64,000 bases of DNA from Cristatella mucedo (taxonomy: Eukaryota > Bryozoa > Phylactolaemata > Cristatellidae), in NCBI GenBank assembly GCA_009760855.2, contig WPIO01000017.1, positions 5,537,001 through 5,601,000 on the forward strand. The letters run 5' to 3'. Under the pieces are notes generated by a model. It was not told where the DNA came from, ran no database searches, and worked only from the letters and a program-made list of their open reading frames with translations. The position numbers were made by a program, and so were the translations under genes. Of the stretch, positions 52,080-64,000 are shown one piece after another; position 1 is the first letter of the stretch, and every line of letters starts with the position of its first letter.

Positions 52080-52925
52080 GTTATAAAACTTGTCGGACCG
52101 TTTGAAAGCCGGAGAGCACCGCTAATAGTGAACCTTCTAATCGAGGCTTTGCTTCCACATTCAGTGCCGTTGCCGTCAGGACACAGAGAAGTGAATGGCC
52201 TTGTTCGCTGGATCTAGGGGTTTCCTTCATGTCAGAGGAGGAGAGGAGGAGGAGGAGAGGGATAGAAGGAAGAGGAAGGGAAGAGGAGGAGGAGGAGGGG
52301 AGCAGCCACTCCCCCGAATTCCGCTCGCACTCCTCTCCGGTAAGTGGTATTGCAGCTACTCTTTGCCGCACCATGTGCTCTCTCCGTGTATCGATGTCCA
52401 CCCTGCCCACAGTTTCAGCGAAATACGCCAGCGTATCCTGGCTGAGCTGGCGGGCTGCAACGAGCCTCTGTGGTGTCTCGAGTGATTGTGACGAAGCCGC
52501 CTAACGACTCGGCTTCGGAAGCCGAGTGAACGCGAACGAACGCACACGCATTAGCGTTCGCCAGCGTCCGAACGTGAGAAGTGAGCAGCATCCCTTAGTC
52601 GAGAGACGCAGGGGGAGTGCTCGTTGTGGGCACTCTCTGCTGCGGGCGTTCTCTTCTCTGCGATCTCGGTGTTCGAGCGACCTCGCCAACAGTAAGCCTC
52701 GCTTTCTGAGCCAGCTCTTGTTAGCTGCGATGCGCGGTCGCTGCAAACGCAGCCAGCACCGCAATTGGTTGAACCTCAAAGGTGAGACTTCCACTAGAGT
52801 TAAAACTCGCCGGCGGAAACGATTAAGGCCTCCGTTATATGACCGCTCAGTAGGCACAGACGTCGCACATGGCGACTGATTGCGGCCACAGGATGGTGCC
52901 TTGCGGCATACAGGAAATCCAGCAG
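52080..52925. other. Unassigned sequence with a purine-rich stretch
   Basis: A GGA-rich tract lies at about 52237-52300. A 10-bp hairpin (actcggcttc/gaagccgagt) lies at about 52508. No gene recognised. Confidence 0.4.
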
Positions 52926-52929
52926 ACCG

Positions 52930-53240
52930 TAGCGAAAGCGATTCACTGTAGCCCAAGCTAATGCGGTTCGGTTTGGTGGATCCGAATATGGGAAGGGAGG
53001 CAAGCCGGAAACGCGAAGCTTTTTTTGGCTGCGTCGAACTAATGATTCTTTGCTACCGGCCTTGGTACAGAAATCCATCAACGGCAGCACCACGTCGTCG
53101 GCAACTGGCCCCACATATTTCGACGGATCGCGAAAGCAGAGGATTAGAAATCTGCCTATTTCCGGCTTGTCTCCCTTTCCATATTCGGATCCACCAAACC
53201 GAACCGCATTAACTTGCGCTACAGCGAATCGCTTTCGTAC
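52930..53240. repeat. Fold-back element: about 80-bp inverted repeats around a 145-base core
   Basis: Arms at about 52930-53010 and 53157-53240 are near-identical inverted copies (cgaaagcgatt...caagccgga, with few mismatches). The core has no ORF of note. It ends exactly where LINE-B sequence begins. Confidence 0.82.
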
Positions 53241-54198
53241 TAACTTTTAGTTATGGGCAAACTCAGTGTGATTCAGAAATTGGAAAGGCTGACACTCAAA
53301 ATTGGCTCTGCCAGCATATCTCCTGTTGAATCAGCTCGAAATCTAGGTGTCATGTTCCAAAGCGACCTCTCGCTAGACGACCATATCAGCTCCACAGTCA
53401 AATCTGCCTATTTTCAGCTTCATAGCATTGCTAAAATTCGGGCTTGTTTAGATAAGGATACCATGTCCAAGTTTGTCCATGCATTCGTGACATCCCGTCT
53501 CGACTTCTGCAACTCACTGCTTACTGGCCTACCGGCATGTGCGGTCAGGCGATTGCAGCTGGTGCAAAACTCTGTAGCTAGGCTTGTCTGCCGTCAGCGT
53601 CGCCGTTGCCACATCACACCACTTCTCGCCGACCTGCACTGGCTACCAGTCAAGCAACGGATTGTCTGCAAGGTTTTGTCGCTCACTTTTAGGTCACTTC
53701 ATTCTTTGGCTCCTGCCTATCTCTCAGATCTACTCCCCACCAGGCCAAGCATCGTACCACCCGCTTTTTGGAATCCAACAGTCTACAAGTACCTCGCACA
53801 AACCTCAAATCCATTGGAGACCGTGCATTTAGTTCGTATGCTCCCAAGGCCTGGAACTCCCTCCCGACTTGCATCAGAACATCCCCTGACTTGACGACAT
53901 TTAAAAAGAACTTAAAAACACACTTATTTAGGACAGCATTTAGCGAGTCCCTGTGATTCGTTTTTGATGTGCTTATGCGTGCTGACACTGTGCATGCTGC
54001 CACTAACCACATTTGCATGCTGACCCTGTGCATGTCACCCTTAACCATGTTATTCATGTTGCTTGTTTATCAAGCATGATATTACTCACCATTCAATTGC
54101 ATTTCCCTTTGCAGCAAATGTAAAGCGCCTAGAGAGAGATCGAGTTCTCTGAGGGAACTTTAATCAAGTGCATTATTATTATTATTATTATTAGAAGG
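53241..54198 (+). mobile_element. LINE-B, 5'-truncated copy with longest ORF
   Basis: Frame 53253-53894 begins after the RT catalytic motif: ARNLGVMFQSDLSLDDHIS, LHSIAKIRACLDKDTMSKFV, LDFCNSLLTGLPACAVRRLQ, ITPLLADLHWLPVKQRI. A frameshift near 53740 moves the C-terminus (LKSIGDRAFSSYAPKAWNSL) to the next frame. The 3' UTR has the ATGC-rich words and ends with tagagagagatcgagttctc, an imperfect stem-loop and (ATT)n. Confidence 0.88.
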
Positions 54199-54429
54199 AA
54201 GGGTGAGGAGGAGGTGATGGAGAATAAAGAGGTGGAATACAAAGGAGAGGGGATGGGAAAGAGGAGAAGATTGGCTGAGGAGAGAAGGTGGAGAAAGGAA
54301 AAAGGACAATGAGGCGGAGGAGAAGGATAGGAAGCAGGCTCGCGTAAAAAAGTGCACACTATATTCGTCTAGCCTGCTCATTAATTCTTAATACCCCTAG
54401 GAGAAAACAAGACGGCGAGATGACGATTT

Positions 54430-54613
<184 letters not shown>

Positions 54614-54899
54614 GCAGTATATATATATTTATTTATCTGGAGCAGGAGAGAGCAACACATATATACTGTACCTACCTTTGCATTGAAGTACGCACAATGT
54701 ATCCGGGTATACGATACGCATCTGAATGTACAGGTGGTGCGAAATCGTCGTCTCGTGTGACCGGGAGCGAAGCTGCCAACGGCTGACGGAAGTTAGATGA
54801 TGAATGGGCAGTGGACAGACGAGCTAACGGAAAAGCACAAGGCTAGAGCTAGTGCAGCAGATTGCACCGGATGGAATGAGGGGGGAGGAGCTTTCAGAG

Positions 54900-56560
54900 A
54901 GGGCTGAGCGGCTGCTGAACGGCTGCAATGCGTCGTTTCTAGCGACTCCGAGGTCCCAGTGACCCGAGCATCGCTAAATGTTAACTCCATTTTGATAGCC
55001 GTGCGCTGTTCGATCTCGGGCTTCTCGGCTGGCGGTGGCACATGCTAGGGCATCTCGGAGCCGTCGTTGTGAGGGTGGTCCTGTTCCGACTGGCTGGCGG
55101 AGGGAGTCCATTCGGCGCACGAGAAGTGTGCAGCCGCTCCTTCGCATGCCGGACGAGCTCCAATTCGCGCGAAACCACCCGCTCTCCGTCTCGACCGCGA
55201 AGCAGGCTTAGGACGACGACAGCATGCCGCACACGCGGGCGCTAGCATTGTGGGCCGAGCAGCTGCCTGGCGCCGCCGAGGCCCACGAAAAGTGAGGAAC
55301 GGCCGCTTCGGGCGAAGACGGGCGAACTCGGCTATTCCAGACCGCCGGCGGGCTCGAGCCCGTCATCGGTTCGGACCGACCGACCGACAGATGGAACAGT
55401 TGGCCGGCGCGACACCATGGCGCGGGCAGTGGCTAGCTAGCAGCTGCCGGGCAGCGACGCAGGCCGTAGGCTACTGCCGCCGTGACCCCCCCCTGCCACC
55501 GCCGCCATTTTTTGTCGGACCTCATTGTCTGGCTGTGGTTCGCGAGAGCGAGCGCCGCTCAGTTTCCCAGAGGTTCGCCGGCGGCGGCGGCGGCCGAGGC
55601 TGCGCAGAACGATACGCTCGGCGGCGGGCTCATGGTTCGACGCCTCCTCACGGAGCGAGAAAGAGCATTAGCGCGAAAGCAGTGTGACGGCGGTGATTGG
55701 AAGAGCTGCCTCTGTTTGACCGCGCGGAACTGATGATGTCCGCGAGTTACAATGCAGACAGTGCGCCGGGCGCACGAAAGAAGAGATAGCTATCTGACGG
55801 ACGACAAAGACGGCCGGAATGCCCTTGTTGCCGGTTAATATTTGCTGGCACGATGTCCTGCGGGTGAGTCAGTGCAACTTATAAAGAGAAAGTCTTAAGA
55901 TGCAGATTGAGCTGCACCTCAGCGGCCGTAGGCGCGGCTCCCCCAACCACGACTGGCAGCGCCGTCGAAGCAGCGCCGGCAACTCGCTGGCGGCTTCGCA
56001 CGACGATTCCGAAGGTGCTGCCGTACTTTCGCAGGCTTGGGTAGGAGCCGGCGACGCCAGGAAAGCGAGGCGACCGCCGAGCGACCTTGGAGCTGAGCGA
56101 ACCACCGCCCCTGCTCGCTCGGGCTGCTCGGCATCGGGCGTCGTCTTGAAAAGCAGCTCACTCTAGCTTCCTCGGCGATCGAGCCGTTCCCCAGCGCCAT
56201 TTGCCGATTGTTCCGCACGAGCGCTCTCGCGAAGGCTCTACGTCAGCTAAGAGCGAGTGGGAGGTGGAGAATTCTAACCCGAAGGTCAAGGCCTCGAAGG
56301 TCGATCGACCCTTGCTCTCGCCAAGAAAACAAGCCCGATCGTGTGCAAAGTAAACACGAGCCTTTCGCTATCCGAAACCATTCGTGTGCTTCGGGCCGTA
56401 CTAGCAGCACGCGTGCTTCACTTGCACTACTCTGCTTTCGCTGCCCTGCCGTCGGCGTCGACAAACCGCTGGCATCAGCGCCCGCCACGCCGCCGAGCGA
56501 GTGAAGCAGTAGAGGAGCCAGCTGATTCTCTTCAAGGCGTAGTGGGCGTAGATGGCCTCT
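54900..56560. other. GC/CpG-rich block, no gene recognised
   Basis: CpG-dense region with a promoter-like gccgccatttttt near 55500 and several overlapping Arg/Ala-rich frames on both strands. It may be a promoter or first exon of an unknown gene; I cannot support a coding call. Confidence 0.4.
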
Positions 56561-56627
56561 ATACGAAACGTGGCTTGCACGTTCTGCTCGTATGCTGCAA
56601 TGAGCCCACACAGTTCTTCGCTGCCCC

Positions 56628-56800
56628 CCACCCGGTGACGGGGCTTCAAAGGTACTATCTCTAAAGGATCTGAGGCTGTTTAGAGGCAAAGACAAACGAC
56701 TTGAGCCAGAAGAACCGGCGATGCTATGACTGGCCTGAAGTAGTTTGGAAAGTAGTTTGGATAGGTAGGCTGAAGCTAGAGAATGAAGGTGTGGCAAGTT
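56628..56800 (-). mobile_element. LINE-B ORF2 C-terminal fragment
   Basis: The - strand reads LHSLASAYLSKLLSKLLQAS and LSLPLNSLRSFRDSTFEAPS, a decayed version of the LINE-B end (LHSLAPAYLSDLLP, LKSFGDRAFSSYAPKAWNSL). Confidence 0.55.
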
Positions 56801-57287
56801 TATTGCCCGTTGACATTTATGGCCTTGTCGTTCGTGTTGTGGCCAGTTTATGACCCGGTGGTAGTGTTGATCACGCTGTGACCGGTTGATGGCTTGCTGA
56901 AATTTTTTGGTGATTATGGACGCTGCAAACCTTGGTGTATATATTTAAGAGGGGACGAGTAACAGCTTGGGGGTAATAATTGCATCTGAGGCTTGCAGAG
57001 TTAAATTTTGTGTCCCACGCTGCTGTGACCAGTTGCGTTGGGAGAGCCGACGAGCAAGGAGATTCCTTTCGATTGGTGCTTGCTACTAGCTTCATTGTGT
57101 CGAATGCTTTAAGCTGTTTCGGCTGATCGTGAATCAAACGACAATAAATTTCAGCGGAGCGTTCACCCATTGCGATGTGATGAAAGTGGAGACTTCGCGT
57201 CCTAGATTGTGCGGTTTGAGGCTATCAAATGGCAGCAGAATGTCACAGACTTGGCGAAGCTGTTTCAGCTGTTCCTTACTGGAGGTG

Positions 57288-57289
<2 letters not shown>

Positions 57290-57350
<61 letters not shown>
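57290..57350. repeat. (TA)n microsatellite
   Basis: About 60 bases of TA with one break (tatta). Confidence 0.95.
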
Positions 57351-57354
<4 letters not shown>

Positions 57355-57561
57355 CATTTGTATACCTTTCCCGGTTAATCAGTTCCCGACTCCACCGCAG
57401 CAAGTGAATTTCCACGAAGTAGGATTCTTTATTTATAAATCAAATGTTTTTGTAGTTTTTGCATAGAAAGCCTGTTCACGACCTCTAAAGACGGTTTCTA
57501 ACATTGTTAGTCTCCCCTACACTCATATTGCCTAATGTTTTAGACAAATAAGAGAAAATAA

Positions 57562-57700
57562 ATAATAAGAATAATACATTTGTATAGAGCCCTCAGAGAA
57601 CTGCATCTCTCTCTCTCCCTCTCTCTGTCTCTCTCTCTCTCTTGGCACTGTACAGATGCTGCATATAAAGTATTACCAAATGCTTGGTGGTAACATCCGA
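57562..57700 (-). mobile_element. LINE-B 3' terminal fragment with expanded CT
   Basis: Has agaataatacatttgtatag, gccctcagagaactgcatct, then an expanded CT run (57607-57641) inside the hairpin and ggcactgtacagatgctgca. Confidence 0.65.
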
Positions 57701-58162
57701 AAGCAGCAGGCACGAGCAAGTAAGCAGGTATATGCCAATGGAGGACAAATCGGAAAGACCCACCAAAATTAGACTTATCAGACGTTACAAATATCATATT
57801 ATTATTATTATCACACATTTATTGCACCAATATAGCCAAAAAGGACGCTCAGATTGGCTTGGTTTCACCACACCATATTTTTTGGAAAAAAGTTCCTGCC
57901 TACACAAAAGGAGTGGTCGAGCGGCTGCACCTGGAGTTGAAGGTTTTGCAGTGGTGCTCGAATACACAGGCCTACAGTCCATACATACAGGAATTTAAAT
58001 TTTAATCGTAATACGGGTTGCATAATAAACTCAGACAATCGAGGGCACGCTCTATCATTTTCCCTATCTCGATCAACTTTTTAATGTATAAATTGGAAAA
58101 ACCACAGTAGAGTGAAGCCACAAAATTCAAATCGCGAATTGACGAGGGACGACTGTATACAT

Positions 58163-58209
<47 letters not shown>

Positions 58210-58265
58210 CACATATACATACACACACACACATATACATACACACACACACACGCACACACACG
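58163..58265. repeat. (CA)n microsatellite with TA breaks
   Basis: About 100 bases of CA with several tatac interruptions. Confidence 0.97.
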
Positions 58266-58344
58266 TTGTTCGTGAATCGTTTGGCTATAAGATGTGCAGT
58301 TTGTCGCATAGGTCATTGTTTGAATCAGTTGTAATCAGGCCCTT

Positions 58345-61067
58345 ATAAAAAACAATGCCTCTCACTGTTGTGATATATAAACCTCCTTCTGGCAGGGCTG
58401 TCTAAACTTGTTTATAGACGAGTTTTTGGAGTTTCTCGCTAAAATATTTGTGTGTGACAGGCCGTTACTGACTGCCGGAGACTTCAATATTCATATTGAC
58501 AACCCTTTCAACAGCCAGGTCTGCTCATTTCCTGACTGCCTGGAGAATTTCGGTTTGGTCCAACACGTTAATCATACCACCCACGTCGGTTGCCATATTC
58601 TTGATCTCGTGATCACTAAGGATATCTTCCTCACTGACCCTGTGGTGCGCCCGCTGACCCTCTCCGATCATTGTTCGGTCTTGCTTACTGTTCCTGCTCC
58701 CTGTACGTACAAGGTAATGTCGAACTTTCCCAGCGACGTAACTTAAAAAGCATTGAAATAAACATATTTTTGAAATCTGTCTGTGATGCAGGTCATCTTG
58801 ATCTGCACCCAGACTCGACCGACAGCCTCAATACCCTCACTGATGCAGTAAACAAGTCGCTCAGGAGCGCTCTTGACAAGCATGCTCCCGTTCATTCTAT
58901 CCGTACAGGGTCGTGAAAATTCCTTTAAATTTACAAAAAACTGTCAAATATGCACCATGTTAAGCGCAGGCTTGAACGTCGTTTTAAGAAATCGGGGTCT
59001 GATGCAGATCTAGTAAATTTCAAAGACTTCGAGTTAACACCCGGAAGCTTAAAAGAGCCAGGGCTTATTTTTTCACTCGAAAACTGAATTCCTGCCAGTC
59101 AGACCCAAAACAGATTTAAAAGACAGTAAACAATTTACTGGCCAATGCTGAGAGGTCTGACTCCCCAGATATTAACGGCTCAGCCGGAAAGTTTTCAGCC
59201 TTCATTACTGAAAAACAATTGTACCTCTATAAAGCCCCCTCAGAGTAAAGCAATTGTGGAATCACAACCTGTGACCTTCCATAAAAGGTTTTCCGTGTTT
59301 ACTGCATGCGACGTGACTACATCAATAAGCTCTAGTAAAAAGAGCTCGTCTCCTGAAGACCCTATACTAAAATCTCTGTGGTCATCGCTGGCAGATCAAC
59401 TTAGCTGTGCCATAACCGAGATTTGTAATGCTTCTTTGGAAAAGGGGGATGTACCCAAGTCCTTCAATCGGCAATCGGTAAACCCATACTTAAAAAGCCT
59501 GGTTGAGATACAGAGGTCCTCAAAAAATATTGCCCAGTTTCCCTTCTTCCTTTCTCGTCAAAGGTTCTTGAAAAAATTGTTGCTAAGCAGCTGGTTGGAC
59601 GTATTGCAAAAAATAAAATGTCAGAAACATTTCAATTGGGGTTCAAGAGGCAGCACTCCACTAAAACTGCTCTCCTCAGTGTTAACAATGACATTCTACG
59701 TGGCAACAATGACAGGAATGCCACTGCCCTAGCTCTGCTAGATCTATCAGCTGCCTTCGACACCATTGACTACGATGTTCTACTTGGACGATTGAGTGCA
59801 TTGATCGGTCTGGTAGACGAGGCACTGGCCTGGTTTCAATCGTACTTGTCTGGTCGTGTTCAATCCATTTTTGTGTGGGGGTCAGGTATCACACACGAGA
59901 CGGGTCACCTGTGGAGTTCCTCAAGGGTCCGTCCTCGGCCCCTTGCTGTTCTCCATTTATACTAAACCTCTAGGAAAAGGGATTAGGGCCCATGGAATAG
60001 GATATCACTTTTATGTTGACGGCTCTCCACTGAATTTGTCATTCAAACCGTCCGAACCTGCTGCAGCAACTGACAAACTGAATGCTGTCCTTGCCGACAT
60101 TCGATCCTGGATGTCGGAAAATTTCTTGAAACTAAATGAAGATGAAACCAAACTGCTGCTCATAGGACACCCTAAGCATGTGGCTGGATTAAAAGGCTTT
60201 GCTCTTCTATTTGGTGATGCTGTTGTGAGACCACCATCACGTGCTCAAAATTTCGGTGTCGTTTTCAACAGCAGTTTAAATTTTAAAAGCTTCATTCAGA
60301 AGACAGCTTCTACAGCTATCACGTCCTATGCCTATCTAAGATTAGGAGCTGCCTTCTAAAGTGGCTTGCAAAGAATTTAACTTTAGGCTCCTTAATTCTG
60401 CCTTGGCTTGATTATTGTTATTTCCTTTTGGTTGGGCTACCTAAAAAAGCCACTAGGCCGCTGCAGCTGGCTATGAATATGGCTGCAAGGCTAGTTTTTA
60501 AGTCCCAAAGGTTTGACCGCGTGTCTCCTTTGCTAAAAGAGCTAGGATGACTGTCGGTTGATGAACGGATACAGAGCAAAGTTCTTATCTCTTATTAGTT
60601 CTTACCCACAAGGCCCACCACGGTTTGGCTTCTCCATACCTTGCTTAGCTGCTGCACCAGTTTCAACCTCTTCGTGCCCTCAGGTTCTGTATGGACAATA
60701 AATTAGCTGTTCCATTCGCCCGCTTAAAGACCGTTGGCAACAGAAGCTTTAGCTCTGTAGGTCCTAAACTGCGGAACTCACTTCCACGATTCTTATGCAA
60801 CGACAACGACTCTCCTGCTGCCGACTCATCATTTACAGAGGCCCTGAGCTGCTACTTCCATGCTACTCACTACCTCAACTGCTCTCCCGACTGCTCTCTG
60901 CTATGCTTCCCACTTTCTCTTTGTTGTCTGAGATTAAGTCTGTCGGCTACCACATGCGTTCCGAAAGCCGCTTACGCTTTAAGCGGGCTATAGAAAACTC
61001 TCCTGCGTGACACCCACATAGTATTTGTGGTTTTGCAGAGTTACAGACGGAGATACATTATATTACG

Positions 61068-61070
<3 letters not shown>
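58345..61070 (+). mobile_element. LINE-A, long copy with endonuclease and reverse transcriptase remnants
   Basis: This L2/CR1-like non-LTR retrotransposon is about 2.7 kb. AP endonuclease is at 58350-58920: VIYKPPSG, LLTAGDFNIHIDNPFNSQVC, HILDLVITK, LSDHCSVLL. RT is at about 59560-60360: SETFQLGFKRQHSTKTAL, ALLDLSAAFDTIDYDVLL, GVPQGSVLGPLLFSIY, YHFYVDGSPLN, LNEDETKLLLIG. The catalytic YADD-type motif reads YVDG here, and the frame shifts between 59965 and 59856. The C-terminus continues to about 61010 with SVGYHMRSESRLR, then gagatacattatattac. It is inactive by stops, shifts and the lost Asp. Confidence 0.9.
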
Positions 61071-61152
<82 letters not shown>

Positions 61153-61200
61153 AATAATATATATAAATATATAAATATATATATATATATACATATAAAT
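61070..61200. repeat. (CA)n then TA/ATAA-rich microsatellite
   Basis: About 78 bases of CA at the LINE-A tail, then about 45 bases of TA-rich sequence running into the LINE-B (AAT)n tail. Confidence 0.95.
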
Positions 61201-61742
61201 AATAATAATAATACACTTTATAAAGCGCCCTCAGAGAACTAAATCTCTCTCTAGGCGCTTTACATTTGCTGCAAAGGGTAACGCGATTGAATGGTGAGTA
61301 ATATCATGCATGATAAACAACATGAATAACATGGTTAGGGGTGACATGCACAGGGTCAGCATGCAAGTGTGGTTAGTGGCAGCATGCACAGTGTCAGCAC
61401 GCATAAGCACATCAAAAACGAATCACAGGGACCCACTAAATGCTGTCCTAAATAGGTGTTTTTACGTTCTTTTTAAATGTGGTCAAGTCAGGGGATGTTG
61501 TGACGCAAGTCGGGAGGGAGTTCCAGGCTTTGGGAGCACACGAACTAAATGCACGGTCTCCAAAGGATTTGAGATTTGTACGAAGTATTGGTAAACTGTT
61601 GGATTCCGAAAAGCGGGTGGTACGATGCTTGGCCTGCTGGGGGAGTAGATCTGAGAGATAGGCTGGAGCCAAAGAATGAAGTGACCTAAAAGTGAGCGAC
61701 AAAACCTTGAAGTCAACCCGTTGCTTGACTGGTAGCCAGTGC
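61199..61742 (-). mobile_element. LINE-B 3' fragment with coding end
   Basis: On the - strand, frame 61702-61448 reads LTFRSLHSLAPAYLSDLLP, LKSFGDRAFSSCAPKAWNSL and TSPDLTTFKKNVKT. The 3' UTR and a nearly perfect terminal hairpin (ataaagcgccctcagagaac, taggcgctttacatttgctg) follow, and then (AAT)n. The best-preserved LINE-B end in the window. Confidence 0.88.
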
Positions 61743-61744
61743 AG

Positions 61745-62195
61745 GTAACTGCTGCAAGGCCAGTGACAAGCTTATACAGTATATATATATCTTCTTTGGT
61801 TACGAAGAAGCAACTGAAAGGATCTGCTAGATCGCCAAAAGGATCGCTGACCAACGAGCTGCTAAGATTGTCGACAGTAGATCGGATTTTCTCATTTTTG
61901 CAGCTGTGGTTCAATTACTTTTTGTTGGAGAAGCTGGCCTTGGCCTCAGGTAGAATTGATTATGATCTTCGATAGTCTTCGATACATGTCAGTCAATAGA
62001 TCCTGATCTTTTGCAAGCCTAATCGAGCTTGCGCTTAGTGGTCGTCACCAATTTAGTACCAGTACTGAACCCACTGGCGTGCCACCATGCTGCGGACGCC
62101 TCCCACGGTGCGACAACTGGCTCAAAGGCAGGACTAAGTCATGGGTGGCGAAAGGCTCACTGCGAACCTGCAACGACTGCGGGTCGAAGCGTGCT
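61745..62195. other. Unassigned sequence
   Basis: No recognised element or gene. Confidence 0.4.
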
Positions 62196-62440
<245 letters not shown>

Positions 62441-62841
62441 GAAATAGGGAAGGCCCCACCATATGCGGCCCAACCGTTGGACGAGTTCACAGCCTGCGGC
62501 GAGTTTCCTATGCGCTCGCTGTCACTAGGCTGCAAGAGCTTGCACCCTGAGTCACTCACTCCAATAGCGTTGGTGGCAAATAACCCTGAGCAGAGGTGAG
62601 ATAGCGGCTTTATTTGCCACACTCGCCTGAGCACCAGCTATCAGATACGCCTCGCAGTCCCATTATGACATCGTAAATGAAAACGGGACGAATGTCGCAT
62701 CGGTTGAGTCACACAAAAAAGGGCTAAATAAATAAATAGCCTGTCGGGCGGTGCCTTTCCCGTTGGGGTTCTTTTCCGAAGGCGTCGGGGGCGATGCGGA
62801 CTTTCGCTGGCGCTGCGCTTGCACGGCCGATGAGTAGCACA

Positions 62842-62910
62842 GCGCCTAGAATTGAGATTGAGTTCTCAGAGGGAGTGCTTTATCTAGTGCATTTTTATTA
62901 TTTTTACTGC
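62842..62910 (+). mobile_element. LINE-B 3' terminal stem-loop
   Basis: Has agcgcctagaattgagattg, agttctcagagggagtgctt and an A/T tail; diverged. Confidence 0.6.
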
Positions 62911-62919
62911 CACCGAGGG

Positions 62920-63680
62920 CCTGTCGGCTGCATAGCCGCGCCGCCGCTCGCACCCTGCGCCTGCTGGAAATAGCTCGAGCGTACTCGGCGGTTGAGGGGC
63001 AGAAAGGCACTCCTCCCGTGGGTGGGTGGGGGGGGGGTAGGGCGCCGTGCGCCCTCGGACTGCCCGATGGCAGACGCAAGTTGCTGCCAGCGAGCGCGGC
63101 TGCGGCGCGCGCGAGAGACGGAGAATCGGCGGCGTCGAGCTCGCGAGCGACGAGGCCGACGGCGCCATGCGCCGCCGCGCGTTTTGCGGGGACTGCGAGC
63201 GTCGCTCCGGGCGTCGCCCGCGCGTCGCTCCGCGTTGGCCGGTCGAGCGCGAGCGCCACGCCAAAGCAGAGACGACGACGGCGTCGGAGGCGGTGGCCGC
63301 GAGGGGACCTCTAAGGCCGCCGGTGCTGCAGACGGCGCCGCGCTTCAATGTTCATTGTTCGACGTAACGTACCTCCTGCAGCGCTCTCGCTCGCGCCAGT
63401 TTCGCCGGCATTGTTCAAGCCGGCGGCTCACCTCGGCTTGCCCGTTCACTGCTGGACTTCCTGGGAGGTTAACAGGCCCGCGGGCGGTCCGAGTAACTAG
63501 ACGTCTACAATGCGCCGAGAAGCGACGCGCAGCCCCGTGCCGCGCCGCCCCACAAAGGGGTGGCGCGGCACGCGCTGGCGGCGAGACTGCTCGAACCTTC
63601 CACCGCTCGCTAGCTCCCGCGCCTGAGCGGCAACCGGCCTAACGCCTGCACCGGGTGGCTAAAGGCGCCCAGCGGTTGCT
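62920..63680. other. GC/CpG-rich block, no gene recognised
   Basis: CpG-dense, with overlapping Arg/Ala-rich frames on both strands and a 15-bp inverted repeat at 63537-63571. Confidence 0.4.
63537..63571. repeat. 15-bp inverted repeat with 5-base loop
   Basis: Arms 63537-63551 and 63557-63571 pair with one G-T; loop acaaa. Confidence 0.88.
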
Positions 63681-63687
63681 CACTCCT

Positions 63688-63825
63688 GACGGGGCCGCGG
63701 ACGCTCGAGTGCTTTTCGAGAGCCTGCAACCGAGAAGGTCATGGGCTCGAGCTTTACGGCGCACGAGAAGTGCCTGGACGGAGATTAGGTTTTCTTAGGG
63801 CGCTATACGAGTGGATAATATTAAA
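63688..63825 (+). mobile_element. Type-2 SINE, degenerate
   Basis: Has ggtcatgggctcgagcttta, then gagattaggttttcttaggg and cgctatacgagtggataata, matching the head and hairpin tail of the type-2 family. Confidence 0.55.
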
Positions 63826-64000
63826 TAGTTTTTTTAATAGTTTTTAATCCTCTCTGCGGCCTACAGGTCGTCCACTTGCTCGCGCCAGCGCACAAATCCG
63901 ACCTACACGGTCTTCCAGTCACGCGCTCTCGCACCGCACACACTCCTCGGCTACCCGTTGTCTCGCCGTTCTTGGCACAAATCCGAAATCTTTTGATGGT
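63826..64000. other. Right edge, unassigned
   Basis: A short T-rich stretch (tagtttttttaatagttttt) then GC-richer sequence. Nothing recognised. Confidence 0.35.

Overview
The window is eukaryotic (metazoan) nuclear DNA. Its genes are split by GT-AG introns of 0.8 to 6 kb. Microsatellites are very abundant, and LINE, SINE, gypsy-type and MITE-like fragments lie in the introns and flanks. The two genes are Wnt ligands, so the source is an animal. The repeats suggest an invertebrate, but the sequence alone does not fix the phylum.

Two complete Wnt genes lie tail to tail. Wnt6 (+ strand) has four coding exons at 6088-6182, 7609-7877, 13007-13278 and 15603-16064 (365 aa). Wnt1/wingless (- strand) has five coding exons at 37029-36944, 36100-35844, 30184-29910, 23805-23655 and 19309-18909 (389 aa). 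Both first exons are too short to stand out as open frames. I found them from a signal-peptide-like leader, an upstream in-frame stop and a phase-2 donor matching the exon 2 acceptor. The stop codons are 2.8 kb apart and face each other. Wnt1 departs from the family at several near-invariant positions, including the loop around the lipid-modified serine.

Layout: 1-2.6 kb holds a decayed Ty3/gypsy element (- strand) with a LINE fragment in gag. 2.6-5.2 kb has a hairpin, a (GT)n tract and nested SINE/LINE tails. 5.2-8.2 kb is a GC/CpG-rich block with Wnt6 exons 1-2. 8.2-16 kb is the rest of Wnt6. 16-18.9 kb is the shared 3' intergenic region. 18.9-37 kb is Wnt1, and its exon 1 sits at the start of a second CpG-rich block (36.2-39.5 kb). 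40-64 kb has no gene I recognise; it holds further GC-rich blocks (40.4-46.1, 54.9-56.5, 62.9-63.7 kb), L2/CR1-like LINEs (one long copy at 58.3-61.07 kb), SINEs and microsatellites.

Two LINE families recur. LINE-A ends in an ACATT-type tail. LINE-B ends in a short stem-loop followed by ATT repeats. A tRNA-headed SINE (type 2) carries a LINE-B-like stem-loop tail, which suggests it uses LINE-B for mobilisation. A second tRNA-headed SINE (type 1) has its own tail. The DNA also carries many perfect inverted repeats with very short loops.
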